Source: Oscillospiraceae bacterium (GTDB lineage Bacteria; Bacillota; Clostridia; Lachnospirales; Lachnospiraceae). Taken from it: a stretch of 64,000 nucleotides of DNA. The notes under the pieces were generated by a model. That model was not told the origin of the DNA, searched no databases, and worked only from the letters and a program-made list of their open reading frames with translations. The DNA lies in contig JAETOO010000001.1 of the NCBI GenBank assembly GCA_021771715.1, forward strand, positions 558,001 through 622,000, in the 5' to 3' direction. A program made the position numbers and the translations under genes. Below, piece after piece: positions 52,150 through 61,143 of the stretch (the stretch's first letter is position 1; each line of letters starts with the position of its first letter).

Positions 52150-52711
52150 ACATTTACCGCAGACACACACCGGTCCCTGACCAGAATCAACCAGAGCGGC
52201 TCCCCGGAACCGCAGGAGGCGCGCTGTGTCAGGTACGTCCCATCTGCTTCTCCTTTCCTGAACTATCGTGCAAACCGGGACATGCCATATATCAGTGCAT
52301 GCCCCGCATACCGCCCATGCGATATGATATGTACGCAACGCAACTAAATACCATCCGTTTCTCAGTCAAATGCCTAACGTCTCATTTTTGCAGTAATTTT
52401 CTTCCGATCACCTACTGTTTACAGAAAAATAGTCGTTTCATATGTATTTGTATCTATATTATCGCATATCCTTGCTTTCGTCAATTATTATTTTCGTGAT
52501 TTTCGTCCTGCTTTTCGCCAATTTTCGCATCGTACAGCAATTACTTCTTATTCGATACCCTGGCACATCAGAAACTAAGCTTATATGCCTGCTTCGCAGA
52601 CACCACTACGCATGAAAGTCGGTTGCTCCGTGCTTCACACTCCCGCAATCTTACTTTCACAATAAATACCATCTGACTTGTCTATCTTCCTGACCGCACA
52701 TATCAAAATAC
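52150..52711. other. 560-base AT-rich intergenic region
   Basis: No believable ORF. A weak leftward promoter (TTGACG-17-TAATAT, around 52455-52485) may serve the secreted protein. Near 52560-52670 a possible RNA hairpin (CTGCTTCGCAG) and TGAAAGT/ACTTTCA arms suggest a decayed element. Confidence 0.35.
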
Positions 52712-53494
52712 TCAGCGTAACCCGCTGCGGCACTGCCGTCTCAGGAAGCACAGCGCTGCCTCTGCCGCCTCCGCGCCGCCCGCCTCGGAAAAGCCGTGCT
52801 TCTCCTGCGGCAAGATGAGTAGCCGTGCTCTCTCGTACGTCTCCTGCAGCCGAGTGGAGTAGGACAGCGGGACGATTTCGTCCTCGTCGCCGTGGATGAT
52901 CAGCGTCTCCTTATGATACGCGCCCGCCAGGCCGTAGGGCTCCATCGCGCACGCGTCCCGGAAATACACCGCGCCCAGCGTCAGTCCCCAGAACTCCGTG
53001 GTCTCCGGGATCTGGTCGCTCTCGGGGTACTGCCTCTTCCAGTCATCCGGGATGCAGAACGCCGGATAGTACATCACGAGCCCGCGCACCTCACTCTCCC
53101 GCCTCGCCGCCGCCAACGCGGACACCAACCCGCCCTGGCTCCCGCCAAACAGGAAGATGCGCTCCGCATCCACCTCCGGCAGTTCCTCCACAAAGTCCAG
53201 CACCGCGCACAGATCCTCCGTCTCCGTCCGCACCGACATCTCCGTCGATGCCCCGCTGCTGCGCGACCGCGTCGATCCTCCGCAGAAGTCAATCGCCAGC
53301 GCCAGAAAGCCATGTGACGCAAAATACTCGCCCTCCTGCGCGAAATCCGTCCCGCAGCCATTGTACCCGTGACTCAGAATCACCGCCGGATACCTCCCGG
53401 CCCCCTCCGGCACGTAGAGATCCCCGTGCACCCGCCTGTCCTCATACGGGATCTCGGCCGTGCTCTTCTGAACCGCAAAGTTTCCCTTTTCCAT
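52712..53494 (-). CDS. alpha/beta hydrolase (dienelactone hydrolase/acyl esterase-like)
   Basis: A 260-aa soluble serine hydrolase. Oxyanion region YPAVILSHGYNGCGTDFAQE; nucleophile elbow FLFGGSQGGLVSALAAARR with Ser in G-x-S-x-G; acid IIHGDEDEIVPLSYSTRL; His in PQEKHGFSEAGGAEAAEAAL. All triad members are present. Likely a carboxylesterase on small acyl substrates. ATG at 53494 with an ideal AGGAGGAGAAGC. It follows the DUF3237-like gene on the same strand, separated by a repeat array of about 130 bases. Confidence 0.9.
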   Translation of the reverse strand: MEKGNFAVQKSTAEIPYEDRRVHGDLYVPEGAGRYPAVILSHGYNGCGTDFAQEGEYFASHGFLALAIDFCGGSTRSRSSGASTEMSVRTETEDLCAVLDFVEELPEVDAERIFLFGGSQGGLVSALAAARRESEVRGLVMYYPAFCIPDDWKRQYPESDQIPETTEFWGLTLGAVYFRDACAMEPYGLAGAYHKETLIIHGDEDEIVPLSYSTRLQETYERARLLILPQEKHGFSEAGGAEAAEAALCFLRRQCRSGLR

Positions 53495-53529
53495 ACGCTT
53501 CTCCTCCTGTTTTGTTGTTTTTCTATTCC

Positions 53530-53655
53530 ATTGCTCCGCCGCTTCGCCGTTTTGCTATTCACTGTTTTGCTATCCTGTCATTTCGCTCTTTTGCTGCTTT
53601 GCGATTCCGCCGTTCCGCTCTTTTGCCGCTTTGCGGTTTCGCCCTCTCACTCTCC
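53530..53655. repeat. ~32-bp tandem array between the DUF3237-like gene and the hydrolase
   Basis: CGCTCTTTTGC at 53584 and 53616 (32 bp), with TTGCGATTCCGCC and TTGCGGTTTCGCC following each; earlier, weaker units (CGCCGTTTTGCTATTC) reach to about 53530. The array ends at the DUF3237-like stop codon (53656). Confidence 0.7.
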
Positions 53656-54072
53656 CTATCTGTCCTCCGCGTAAATCCGGATCACTACCCCGTCGTCTGC
53701 GCCCTCCACGGTTCCGGTCAGCGCTGCCTGCTCCATCCAGGCGAGCGATGCGCTGTCCGTCAGAATCATCGGCCGCGTCCGCAGCACGCCATCCGCGTCC
53801 TCCATGCCGTTATTCTCGATGAACATCCGGCACTTCTCTCCCCGGTCGTCCTCCCCCTCCAGCATGTACCGCGCGGAAAGCCGCGCCTTCTCCCCCTTTG
53901 GCCGCTTCTGTGTGTCCACGCCATGCGGCAGCACTCTCCCGTGAAAATACGGGCCCTCGGCTTCCCCCGAAAACGCGATCATGATCGCATCCTGCGCGCA
54001 GCCCTCGACCACCATCGTCTCCTCCAGCTTCACCAGCACCCGAAGGATTTCCTCTCTTTTTTCCTCTCCCAT
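53656..54072 (-). CDS. DUF3237-like small beta-barrel protein
   Basis: A 138-aa soluble protein. The pattern GPYFHGRVLPHGVDTQKR, RLSARYMLEGEDDRGEKC, MFIENNG and the late VVIRIYAEDR strand match the DUF3237 group (small beta barrels, function unknown). ATG at 54072 behind AAAGGAAG. It precedes the alpha/beta hydrolase gene and could be its operon partner, but a repeat array now separates them. Confidence 0.72.
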   Translation of the reverse strand: MGEEKREEILRVLVKLEETMVVEGCAQDAIMIAFSGEAEGPYFHGRVLPHGVDTQKRPKGEKARLSARYMLEGEDDRGEKCRMFIENNGMEDADGVLRTRPMILTDSASLAWMEQAALTGTVEGADDGVVIRIYAEDR

Positions 54073-54414
54073 ATCCGATTCTTCCTTTCTGTATCACCAT
54101 TTCTCCCCGGACACAGATTGCAAAGCGGCCGCCCGCTTTTGCACGTCATTCCGAGAAAACTGCAAGCTCTTTCCTGTACGCCTGTTCGCAAAACGGCCGC
54201 ACCTATCTGCGCGTGCACACTGGAGCTCTGACGCCTTTCTGCACTCTGCTCCCACAAGTATAGCACAAGTGCCAAAATCCCTGCAAGACACACGACACCC
54301 ACACCGCATCCTTGCTGCTGTTCCTGTTCGTCCGTATCTGAGCAATTCCGTAGTTTTTCTTTTCCCAAAAATATGCTATGCTAAAATCCTACTCAAAAAA
54401 GGCGGTGATCTATC
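54073..54414. other. intergenic region between divergent DUF3237-like and two-component genes
   Basis: 342 bases with no believable ORF. A -10-like TATGCT lies near 54376 before the response-regulator gene; no convincing -35, so activator dependence is possible. Otherwise nothing I can name. Confidence 0.4.
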
Positions 54415-55095
54415 ATGACTAAGACACTTTTGATCGTGGAGGACGATCTGGATCTGCAGGAGGGACTTGCGTTTTCTATGGAACAGGAGGGCTACCGCGT
54501 GCTGACGGCCAAGAGCAAACGGGAGGGGCTGCGCATTCTGGAATCGGAGCACTGCGACGGGATTCTGCTCGACTGCAACCTCCCGGACGGGACCGGCTTT
54601 GACTTCTGCCGGCAGGTACGGCAGAAGCACGCGATCCCGATGCTCATGCTGACGGCCCGGGACACGGAGATGGACGAGGTCAAGGCGCTCGATCTTGGCA
54701 TGGATGATTTCATGTCGAAACCATTTTCTCTGGCCGTGCTCAAGGCGAGGCTGCACAAGCTGCTCCGGAGGGAAGTGAAGGAAGACCGGCTCGTCTCCAA
54801 CGGCATCCTGGTGGACAAGAGCCGGTGCCGGGTCTTTTGCGGGGAGACTGAGATTCCGTGCAGCCGGATCGAGTATCAGATCCTCGTCTACCTGATCGAA
54901 AACAAAAATCAGGTGCTCTCGAAGGAGCAGATCCTCTCCTGCGTCTGGGACAGCCAGGGAAAATTCGTCGACGACAACACCGTCTCGGTCAACATAAAGC
55001 GCCTGCGGGCCAAGATCGAGGAGGATCCGAAAAACCCCCGGCGCATTAAGACCGTGTACGGGATGGGGTATCTCTGGAGGGAGGAGGAAGCATGA
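54415..55095 (+). CDS. OmpR-family response regulator of an ABC-linked two-component system
   Basis: A 226-aa regulator. Receiver: LLIVEDDLDLQEGLAFSMEQ, GILLDCNLPDGTGFDFCRQV (Asp), PMLMLTARDTEMDEVKALDL and DDFMSKPFSLAVLKARL (Lys). Winged helix ends NTVSVNIKRLRAKIEEDPKN and GMGYLWREEEA. ATG at 54415 after GGCGGTGATC. Its stop overlaps the kinase start as ATGA, and an ABC transporter follows, the layout of antimicrobial-peptide sensing and detoxification modules. Confidence 0.93.
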   Translation: MTKTLLIVEDDLDLQEGLAFSMEQEGYRVLTAKSKREGLRILESEHCDGILLDCNLPDGTGFDFCRQVRQKHAIPMLMLTARDTEMDEVKALDLGMDDFMSKPFSLAVLKARLHKLLRREVKEDRLVSNGILVDKSRCRVFCGETEIPCSRIEYQILVYLIENKNQVLSKEQILSCVWDSQGKFVDDNTVSVNIKRLRAKIEEDPKNPRRIKTVYGMGYLWREEEA

Positions 55096-56000
55096 TCACA
55101 GGCGTGCTCTTTGCGGCGTGCGCGGCGGCGCTTCTCATCGCAGCCTGCATGTGGCGCGAAAATAAACATATGTACCAGACGATTGACCGGATGCTCGACG
55201 AGCTCCTCGACGGCGAGCCCATCACCTGCTCCGACCTCCGGGAGGGACGACTCTCCGCCCTCGCGGGCAAGACTCTGCAGATCCAGGAAAAAATAGAGCT
55301 GGAGCTCGACCAGACACAGAGGGAGAAGGAGCAAGTGAAGAGCCTGATCTCAAATATGTCGCACCAGCTGAAAACGCCGCTCGCAAACGCCTGCATGTAC
55401 TGCGAGCTCTCCGAGGCCGAGACAGCCCCCGACCGGCAGAGGATGTTTCAGGCAAAGCTGAAAAAGCAGCTGGAAAAAATCGACTGGATTCTCGGTTCCC
55501 TGTTTAAGATGGTGCGGCTCGAGCAGGGCGCGCTCGATTTCGACGTGCAGCCCGCGCCCCTGCGCCGGACGCTGCTCGACGCAGTCAACGCCGTGTACCT
55601 CAAGGCGGAGAAAAAGGGAATCGCAGTCATCACGGAGCCGTTCGAGGACTGCTGCCTGTACCACAACAGCAAGTGGACCGCGGAGGTCTTCGTGAATCTC
55701 CTGGAAAACGCGGTCAAGTACACGGTCCCCGGCGGCGAGATCCGCATCCGCGTCAACCGGATGGAGCTGTACACCGAGGTGCAGGTTGCGGACAGCGGAA
55801 TGGGCATCCGGCCGGAGGAACTAACGGAGATTTTTAAGCGCTTCTACCGCAGCCGGGACGCCGGGAACACGGAGGGCTCCGGGATCGGACTGTACCTCGC
55901 CCGCCTGATCCTGGAACAGGAGAAGGGCTACCTGACGGTGCGGTCAGACTACGGAAACGGCTCCTGCTTTTCGGTATTCTTACAAAACTGTCAGAATTGA
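55092..56000 (+). CDS. sensor histidine kinase with a single short membrane anchor
   Basis: A 302-aa kinase. One N-terminal helix (GVLFAACAAALLIAACMWR) and no extracellular sensor domain, so it probably reads its transporter rather than a free ligand. H box SLISNMSHQLKTPLANACMY; N box FVNLLENAVKYTVPGGE; ATP-binding VADSGMGIRPEELTEIFKRF and GSGIGLYLARLILEQE. Coupled to the regulator (ATGA overlap) and 100 bases upstream of the ABC genes. Confidence 0.92.
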   Translation: MITGVLFAACAAALLIAACMWRENKHMYQTIDRMLDELLDGEPITCSDLREGRLSALAGKTLQIQEKIELELDQTQREKEQVKSLISNMSHQLKTPLANACMYCELSEAETAPDRQRMFQAKLKKQLEKIDWILGSLFKMVRLEQGALDFDVQPAPLRRTLLDAVNAVYLKAEKKGIAVITEPFEDCCLYHNSKWTAEVFVNLLENAVKYTVPGGEIRIRVNRMELYTEVQVADSGMGIRPEELTEIFKRFYRSRDAGNTEGSGIGLYLARLILEQEKGYLTVRSDYGNGSCFSVFLQNCQN

Positions 56001-56100
56001 GCGCCGCGTTTGTCACCGGAATGCAAGAATTGCCTGCTAGACTACGATCGAAACGAGAAAAAAGAATCGCTGTATTTTATTCTGAAAGGAGCATTTTCTC

Positions 56101-57000
56101 ATGGAAGTATTGCAGGTAAAGGCCATCGACAAGATATATGGCAAAAAAGAGACCGCGGTGCACGCCCTGAAAAACGTGAGTTTTTCCGTCTCGCAGGGGG
56201 AGTTTATCGCGATCGTCGGGTCCTCCGGTTCCGGAAAAAGCACGCTGCTGAACCTGATCGGCGGGCTGGACGTCCCGACCGGCGGAGAGATCGTGATCCG
56301 GAATCACAACATCGCCTCCCTGACCAGGAAGGAGCTCACCATCTTCCGGCGGCGGAACATCGGGTTCGTGTTCCAGAATTACAGCCTGATGCCCGTCCTG
56401 AATGTCTACGACAATGTGGCGCTCCCCGTGACCTTCGACCGGGGCAGGCATGTGGACCACGCGTACCTGAAGCATCTCCTGCTCGAGCTGGGTCTGTGGG
56501 AGAAGCGGAAAAGCTACCCCAGTGAGCTCTCCGGCGGGCAGCAGCAGCGCGCGGCGTTGGCGAGGGCGCTGGCAAACAAGCCCGCGATCATCCTCGCCGA
56601 CGAGCCGACCGGGAATCTGGACTCGCGGACGGCCGTCGAGGTCATCGGCCTGCTCAAAAACAGCGCCCGGCAATACCGCCAGACGATCCTCATGGTCACG
56701 CACAACGAGGCCCTCGCCCAGACGTGCGACCGGATCCTGCACATCGAGGACGGCGTGCTGCTCACAGCCGGGAACGCTCAGATGATAAGGGGCGATGAAG
56801 CGGTACGGGAAACGGCGGATGAGACTGCTCGCGGTCAAGAACGCTCGGAAAGTGAGGGCAGCAAAGCGATACAGGAAATGATGGATGAGACTCCTCACAC
56901 CCGGAAGCGCTCAGAAAGCGAGTGCGCCAAGGTAGTACGGGAAATGGCAGATGAGACTTCTCACAGCCAAGAGCGCTCGGAAGGAAGGTGCACGATATGA
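56101..57000 (+). CDS. ABC transporter ATPase (LolD/MacB type) with 22-residue tail repeats
   Basis: A 299-aa ATPase; the family norm is about 230. Walker A IVGSSGSGKSTLLNLIGGLD, Q loop FVFQNYSLMPVLNVYDNVAL, signature YPSELSGGQQQRAALARALA, Walker B AIILADEPTGNLDSRTA, H loop MVTHNEALAQTCD. After residue 230 come three 22-residue in-frame repeats (EAVRETADETARGQERSES, KAIQEMMDETPHTRKRSES, KVVREMADETSHSQERSEG). The last unit overlaps the ribosome site and start of the permease gene (ATGA at 56997). AAAGGAG precedes the ATG. Confidence 0.93.
   Translation: MEVLQVKAIDKIYGKKETAVHALKNVSFSVSQGEFIAIVGSSGSGKSTLLNLIGGLDVPTGGEIVIRNHNIASLTRKELTIFRRRNIGFVFQNYSLMPVLNVYDNVALPVTFDRGRHVDHAYLKHLLLELGLWEKRKSYPSELSGGQQQRAALARALANKPAIILADEPTGNLDSRTAVEVIGLLKNSARQYRQTILMVTHNEALAQTCDRILHIEDGVLLTAGNAQMIRGDEAVRETADETARGQERSESEGSKAIQEMMDETPHTRKRSESECAKVVREMADETSHSQERSEGRCTI
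56797..56994 (+). repeat. three in-frame 66-bp units encoding the ATPase tail
   Basis: Units 56797-56862, 56863-56928 and 56929-56994 share GATGAGACT and CGCTC(G/A)GAA. They end three bases before the downstream start codon, whose GGAAGG ribosome site is inside the third unit. Confidence 0.85.
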
Positions 57001-59681
57001 GAAACATGCTTCTTCTCGCCGTCGCCCACATCCGCTACTACCGGAAGCAGACGGCGGCACTTTTCTTCGGAATCCTTCTGTCGGCGGCGCTCTTTGCCGG
57101 GATCGGCTCGCTCTTTGAGAGCGGGAATCGCGCTGCACTCGAACATGCCAGGGCTGCGTACGGAGACTGGCACTACAACATGCGGGGAGACGCTGCGTGG
57201 GCGGAAGCGTTCTTCGAGGAACCCCAGGGGGATGGGTATCAGCTGGAAGCCCTCGGCATAGAAACCGTGCGGCGATTTCTCGAGGAACCCCTGCCGCTCC
57301 AGCTCGTCTACGCGGATCCGACCTACCTTGACATGATGGGGCGCGAATTTCTGCAGGGCCGCTACCCGCAGCAAGAGCACGAGATCGCGCTGGATGAGCA
57401 CACGCTGCGCAACCTGAATGTCCCGCAGGAGCTCGGAAGCGAAGTCGTCTTAGGCGGGGAGACCTTTACACTCTGCGGAATCCTGACCGAAATGCCCGAG
57501 AAGCTCTCCTCCCTGATGGGAGACTTCGGCCAGGCATTTGTGAACAGCACCCTGGACTATGGCGAAAACGGCACCTTTCTGTACCTGAAATTTAAGGAAG
57601 ACGGGCACGTCTACCGGCAAGTGCAATCGTTCTGCAGCCGGTTCGGCATAAGCGGCGGCGACCTCAGGCGCAACAACGGGATCAGCCCGTTCGTGGGCGC
57701 CGGGATTCCGACCAGCGCGTGGGAGACCATAAAGGAGGGGCTCGCGCACAAGGGCGCCGGCATCCCCTACATCTGGGGACAGCTCAACGCCCACGGGGTC
57801 CTGACCGAGCGGGCAATCCTGATTGCCGTAGGACTCTTCGGCGTCTTTATCATTTTCAGCCTGTTCCAGATCTCGGTCGGCAAGCGGATGGCGCAGTACA
57901 GCGTCATGCAGACCGTCGGGATGTCGGACGCGGCCACTTTCGGCGCGCTGCTCGCGGAACTCTGCCTGATTTCTGCCGCCGCCTACCCGGCCGGGGGCCT
58001 GCTCGGAAACGGGATCGCAGCACTGCTCTACCAGAGGGTCGGACGCATTTTTATCCCCCAGAGTCAGGTTGTGCACACAGGAGCCTCCGGCCAGACTCCC
58101 GGAAACGCCGTGTCGAACCTTCCAAGTGCAGGCCGCTTTTTCGTCAGCCGGAGCTGGTTTCTGTGGGGCGTCGTCCTTCTGTTTTGTTTTCTGTGCCTCA
58201 TCAGCTGGCTGCTCGTGAGGCGCATGAGGCGGGCAACCGTCCGTCAGCTGATGGCGGAGGAGGCCGGAGCGCGCAGGCGAAGCAGGAAGCTCTACAGCCT
58301 GCACCATGAAAATATGGCCGGGATATTGACCAGGAAATTTATGTTCGCAAGGCGCGGAACGTTCTGGGGAATCCTGCTCTCTCTGTCCGCGGGAAGCCTG
58401 CTCTTCCTCGGCGTCTCCTACGTGACGGAGAACACGAAGCGAAACAATGAGCTGACCTTCAAGGCGGACGACGGCCTCGGTTCGGACATCCAGGTCTATG
58501 AGGAGTCGGACCATCTGGCTGACACCATCCCGGAGGAGGCGGTGCGGCAGATGACGGCGGTCGCCGGGGTCGCGGAGCTCCACCCGGTGCGGTATCTGCT
58601 CGGCGAGATTCTGCTGGCCGACGGCACATTCCTCTGGCCGGAATATTACCCGGAGCTGGGATACGCGGACTATGAGCCGGACGCAGCGCTGATGGAGAAG
58701 TATAACGGAATCGCCGTACAGACCGGCGAGGATGACTTCCGATTGAAGGTAAACATCTACGGGTACGACGATGCGATGCTGGAGGAGCTTGGCGACTATC
58801 TTCTGGAGGGAAGCATTGACCCGGACTGGATGCGGCGCGAGAACAGCGTGATCCTGAAAACAGTGATGGACGGGCAGGGAAACATGGACGGGATCGACGT
58901 CCACCCCGGCGATGCGATCCCGGTCAGGGCCGTGAGCAGCCTCGACGTGCCCGCGGAGGCGTACCGCTTTCTGGGCGAGGACGGCTGGTATCAGGAGACA
59001 TCTCTGACCGTGGCCGCCGTCTCCGCCCGCCAGCTCGCAAAGGTCGACACGTTCATCGGCGATTCCTATGACAGTGTGGTCGACCTCATCATGACCAACG
59101 AACAGCTCGAGACGAATTTCGGCGTGTCAGACTACCGGACCGTCAGCATCTCGCTCGCCGAGGACGCCGACCCCGATCAGACCGCCGACGCGCTCGCAAA
59201 GGTCGTCGCCGCCATCCCGCGCTGTGTCGTGAAGGACTACAGCCGGCAGATCGCGGCCCAGAACCTGTATCTGGCGCAGAAAATGCTGTTCTTCTGCGGA
59301 ATCGCGGCCGTGCTCTTCGGCATCAGTATCCTGCAGATCGCAAACAGCATGCAGCACCTGATCCTGGAGCGTCACCGCGAGTTCGGCATCCTGCGGGCGA
59401 TGGGAATCACGGACGCCAATTTCTGCAGCATGCTCGCGCGGGAGGGGCTGCGCTACGGCCTCTACTCCAGCCTGCTGATCACGGTCCTGTTCTTCTTCGT
59501 GCAGAGGCTCCTGTACTTTTTCCTGGTGCACGTATACCTGTACCTGCAGCCAAGCGCGTTCCTCTCCTGGCCCCCCTTCGCCGCGGTGCTCGGGCTGAAC
59601 GTCGTCATCTGCGTGGCGGTGGTGCTGCTGTCGGGGCGGGCGGTGCTGCGGCAGGAGATTGTCGATGTGATACGGGAGTAA
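56997..59681 (+). CDS. FtsX/MacB-type ABC permease, antimicrobial-peptide-transport-like
   Basis: An 894-aa permease. One helix near residues 18-40, a large extracytoplasmic region, then helices at about 268-292, 318-345 and 375-400; a second half repeats the pattern with a long extracytoplasmic domain (residues about 475-755) and FtsX helices at 760-782, 818-843 and 858-880, the last preceded by HREFGILRAMGITDANFCSM, the FtsX signature. Such permeases with LolD-type ATPases work in peptide resistance or lipid export. Start ATG 56997 overlaps the ATPase stop; a GTG at 56988 is an alternative. Substrate unknown. Confidence 0.9.
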   Translation: MRNMLLLAVAHIRYYRKQTAALFFGILLSAALFAGIGSLFESGNRAALEHARAAYGDWHYNMRGDAAWAEAFFEEPQGDGYQLEALGIETVRRFLEEPLPLQLVYADPTYLDMMGREFLQGRYPQQEHEIALDEHTLRNLNVPQELGSEVVLGGETFTLCGILTEMPEKLSSLMGDFGQAFVNSTLDYGENGTFLYLKFKEDGHVYRQVQSFCSRFGISGGDLRRNNGISPFVGAGIPTSAWETIKEGLAHKGAGIPYIWGQLNAHGVLTERAILIAVGLFGVFIIFSLFQISVGKRMAQYSVMQTVGMSDAATFGALLAELCLISAAAYPAGGLLGNGIAALLYQRVGRIFIPQSQVVHTGASGQTPGNAVSNLPSAGRFFVSRSWFLWGVVLLFCFLCLISWLLVRRMRRATVRQLMAEEAGARRRSRKLYSLHHENMAGILTRKFMFARRGTFWGILLSLSAGSLLFLGVSYVTENTKRNNELTFKADDGLGSDIQVYEESDHLADTIPEEAVRQMTAVAGVAELHPVRYLLGEILLADGTFLWPEYYPELGYADYEPDAALMEKYNGIAVQTGEDDFRLKVNIYGYDDAMLEELGDYLLEGSIDPDWMRRENSVILKTVMDGQGNMDGIDVHPGDAIPVRAVSSLDVPAEAYRFLGEDGWYQETSLTVAAVSARQLAKVDTFIGDSYDSVVDLIMTNEQLETNFGVSDYRTVSISLAEDADPDQTADALAKVVAAIPRCVVKDYSRQIAAQNLYLAQKMLFFCGIAAVLFGISILQIANSMQHLILERHREFGILRAMGITDANFCSMLAREGLRYGLYSSLLITVLFFFVQRLLYFFLVHVYLYLQPSAFLSWPPFAAVLGLNVVICVAVVLLSGRAVLRQEIVDVIRE

Positions 59682-59685
59682 AATC

Positions 59686-59830
59686 AAATACCCCGCTGCA
59701 AGCAACGAGACATCAAGCTTGTAACGCTGCCAAGCAGCGGGGTATTTAGTATACGCACCGCTTCGGTCGGGCTATCCGCGTGGTCTCGTCTTCCGACTCG
59801 GCCGTTGCCCGCGAGTATAAAAGAGGGTAA
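59686..59830. mobile_element. possible MITE-like structured element after the permease gene
   Basis: AAATACCCCGCTGC (59686-59699) and GCAGCGGGGTATTT (59734-59747) are perfect 14-bp arms and could terminate the permease transcript. The following 80 bases hold further stems (ACCGCTTCGGT, CGTCTTCCGAC) and GTATAC/GTATAAAAGAGGG at the end. The dense pairing without an ORF looks like a dispersed noncoding element; mobility is inferred only. Confidence 0.4.
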
Positions 59831-59850
59831 GAATCCCTTTTTCTTATGAA

Positions 59851-60741
59851 TTACTTCTCCTGCACATTCAAAAATTCTTCCGCTTCCTTCCGGTCGATTG
59901 AGAATCCCTGCATCATCCGGTTTAGAATTTCCTCATCGGGAATCTCCTGCTCCCGGAACAGCTTGATCATCATCTGGATTCCTTCCTTTCGGCCTTCCTT
60001 TCGGCCTTCCTGATAGCTAATCTTCTTCTCACACTTTCTGTGCAGCTCGTCTGCATACCCTGTCAGTATCATCTCTGTCACCTCCGTCCGGTGTCTCCGC
60101 AAAAATTCAGACAGCACTCCCTCGTCAATACAGTATTGCACGGCGGCATCAACGGCTTCACGCGCTGATTTCCTTGAGGCTCGCTCCTTTCGGATCCGGT
60201 CGATCAGGATCGCGTACTCCTGCAGTTTCCTGCACTGAGTCATCAGCTTCTGATTATGACCGTAATTCACATTCACATACATCGCCGTGCATTCCAATGC
60301 CGGAATGTCCCCGTCCCGTTTGGGAAACGAATCCGAGAGCCGTACCTCTTTCGTCTCCCCGATGTCCCTCATCCCGTTAAAAAACACGATATATTTCGGC
60401 ATCGGAAGCGAAATCTGTCTCTCGCTATAGAGATCCTGCTCATGCTCTGCCAGATATCCCTGATAGAGCCGGGAAAAGTAAAAAACTCCACGCAGCGGCA
60501 TATTCGGATTCCACGTGCTCTGCTCCTCGTACAGATTGAGGGAATCGTCTATCAGGAAAGAGACATCATTTTTCATCCCCACATACAGCACATCCTCAAT
60601 CGTATTTACCTCAAGCAGTTCCGGATTCGAATACTCCGTGCCGTTGATCGCATTGTACAGGCCGAGCAGTTCTCCCCGTTCCCGGAAAATCATTCGGAAC
60701 AAACTGTCTTTATACTTGCGGTTGATCACTCCACTTGCCAT
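59851..60741 (-). CDS. Rpn/PD-(D/E)XK nuclease-family 'transposase-like' protein, copy 2
   Basis: A 296-aa paralog of the protein at 15252-16220, starting INRKYKDSLFRMIFRERGEL and sharing LLEVNTIEDVLYVGMKNDVS, STWNPNMPLRGVFYFSRLYQ and PKYIVFFNGMRDIGETKEVR. The charged KEG-repeat tail is shorter here (YQEGRKEGRKEGIQ). Divergence is spread along the whole gene, so the duplication is not recent. AGGAGGAGTAGT precedes the ATG. No insertion-sequence ends recognised; the element at 59686-59830 lies just beyond its 3' end. Confidence 0.8.
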   Translation of the reverse strand: MASGVINRKYKDSLFRMIFRERGELLGLYNAINGTEYSNPELLEVNTIEDVLYVGMKNDVSFLIDDSLNLYEEQSTWNPNMPLRGVFYFSRLYQGYLAEHEQDLYSERQISLPMPKYIVFFNGMRDIGETKEVRLSDSFPKRDGDIPALECTAMYVNVNYGHNQKLMTQCRKLQEYAILIDRIRKERASRKSAREAVDAAVQYCIDEGVLSEFLRRHRTEVTEMILTGYADELHRKCEKKISYQEGRKEGRKEGIQMMIKLFREQEIPDEEILNRMMQGFSIDRKEAEEFLNVQEK

Positions 60742-61042
60742 ACTACTCCTCCTTCATTTTACTACAGGTAGTTTCTCTGTGCAACCATTCTAACACGCCC
60801 TCCCAGATAATCAATATATTGTCTATAAAATTTCTATTATATTTATACTTTCTATTTGGCATTTTATGTTGCATTTCATTTTCATACAATAGTTCTTTGA
60901 ACCGATTATTCCTATTCGCATAACCGATAAACCGAAGCATCTTCACTTCAAACACGCCAAATAGGAACCATCTCCTTCCCCATGCCTGATTGCTTTGAAA
61001 TTCTCATCGACCGGACATGCGCCCCGCCTGGCAGTAGCATAA
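60742..61042. other. AT-rich intergenic region upstream of the PDDEXK copy 2 gene
   Basis: About 300 bases with no credible gene. It probably contains the leftward promoter of the PDDEXK gene; its AT richness matches the leader of copy 1 (16221-16370). Nothing else recognised. Confidence 0.4.
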
Positions 61043-61102
61043 AAAGAGCCGCCGCACTGCCAATCCAGAATTACTCTTTATCAGCATATACGGCAACTCT
61101 TT
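61043..61102 (-). terminator. rho-independent terminator after the GH32 gene
   Basis: On the minus strand AAAGAGTTGCCG (61102-61091) pairs with CGGCGGCTCTTT (61054-61043), two positions as G-T wobbles, followed by TTATGC after the T run. Confidence 0.7.
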
Positions 61103-61143
61103 TCTTGCAAACTATTTTACTGTGAAAATAAGCCTCTAGTACT

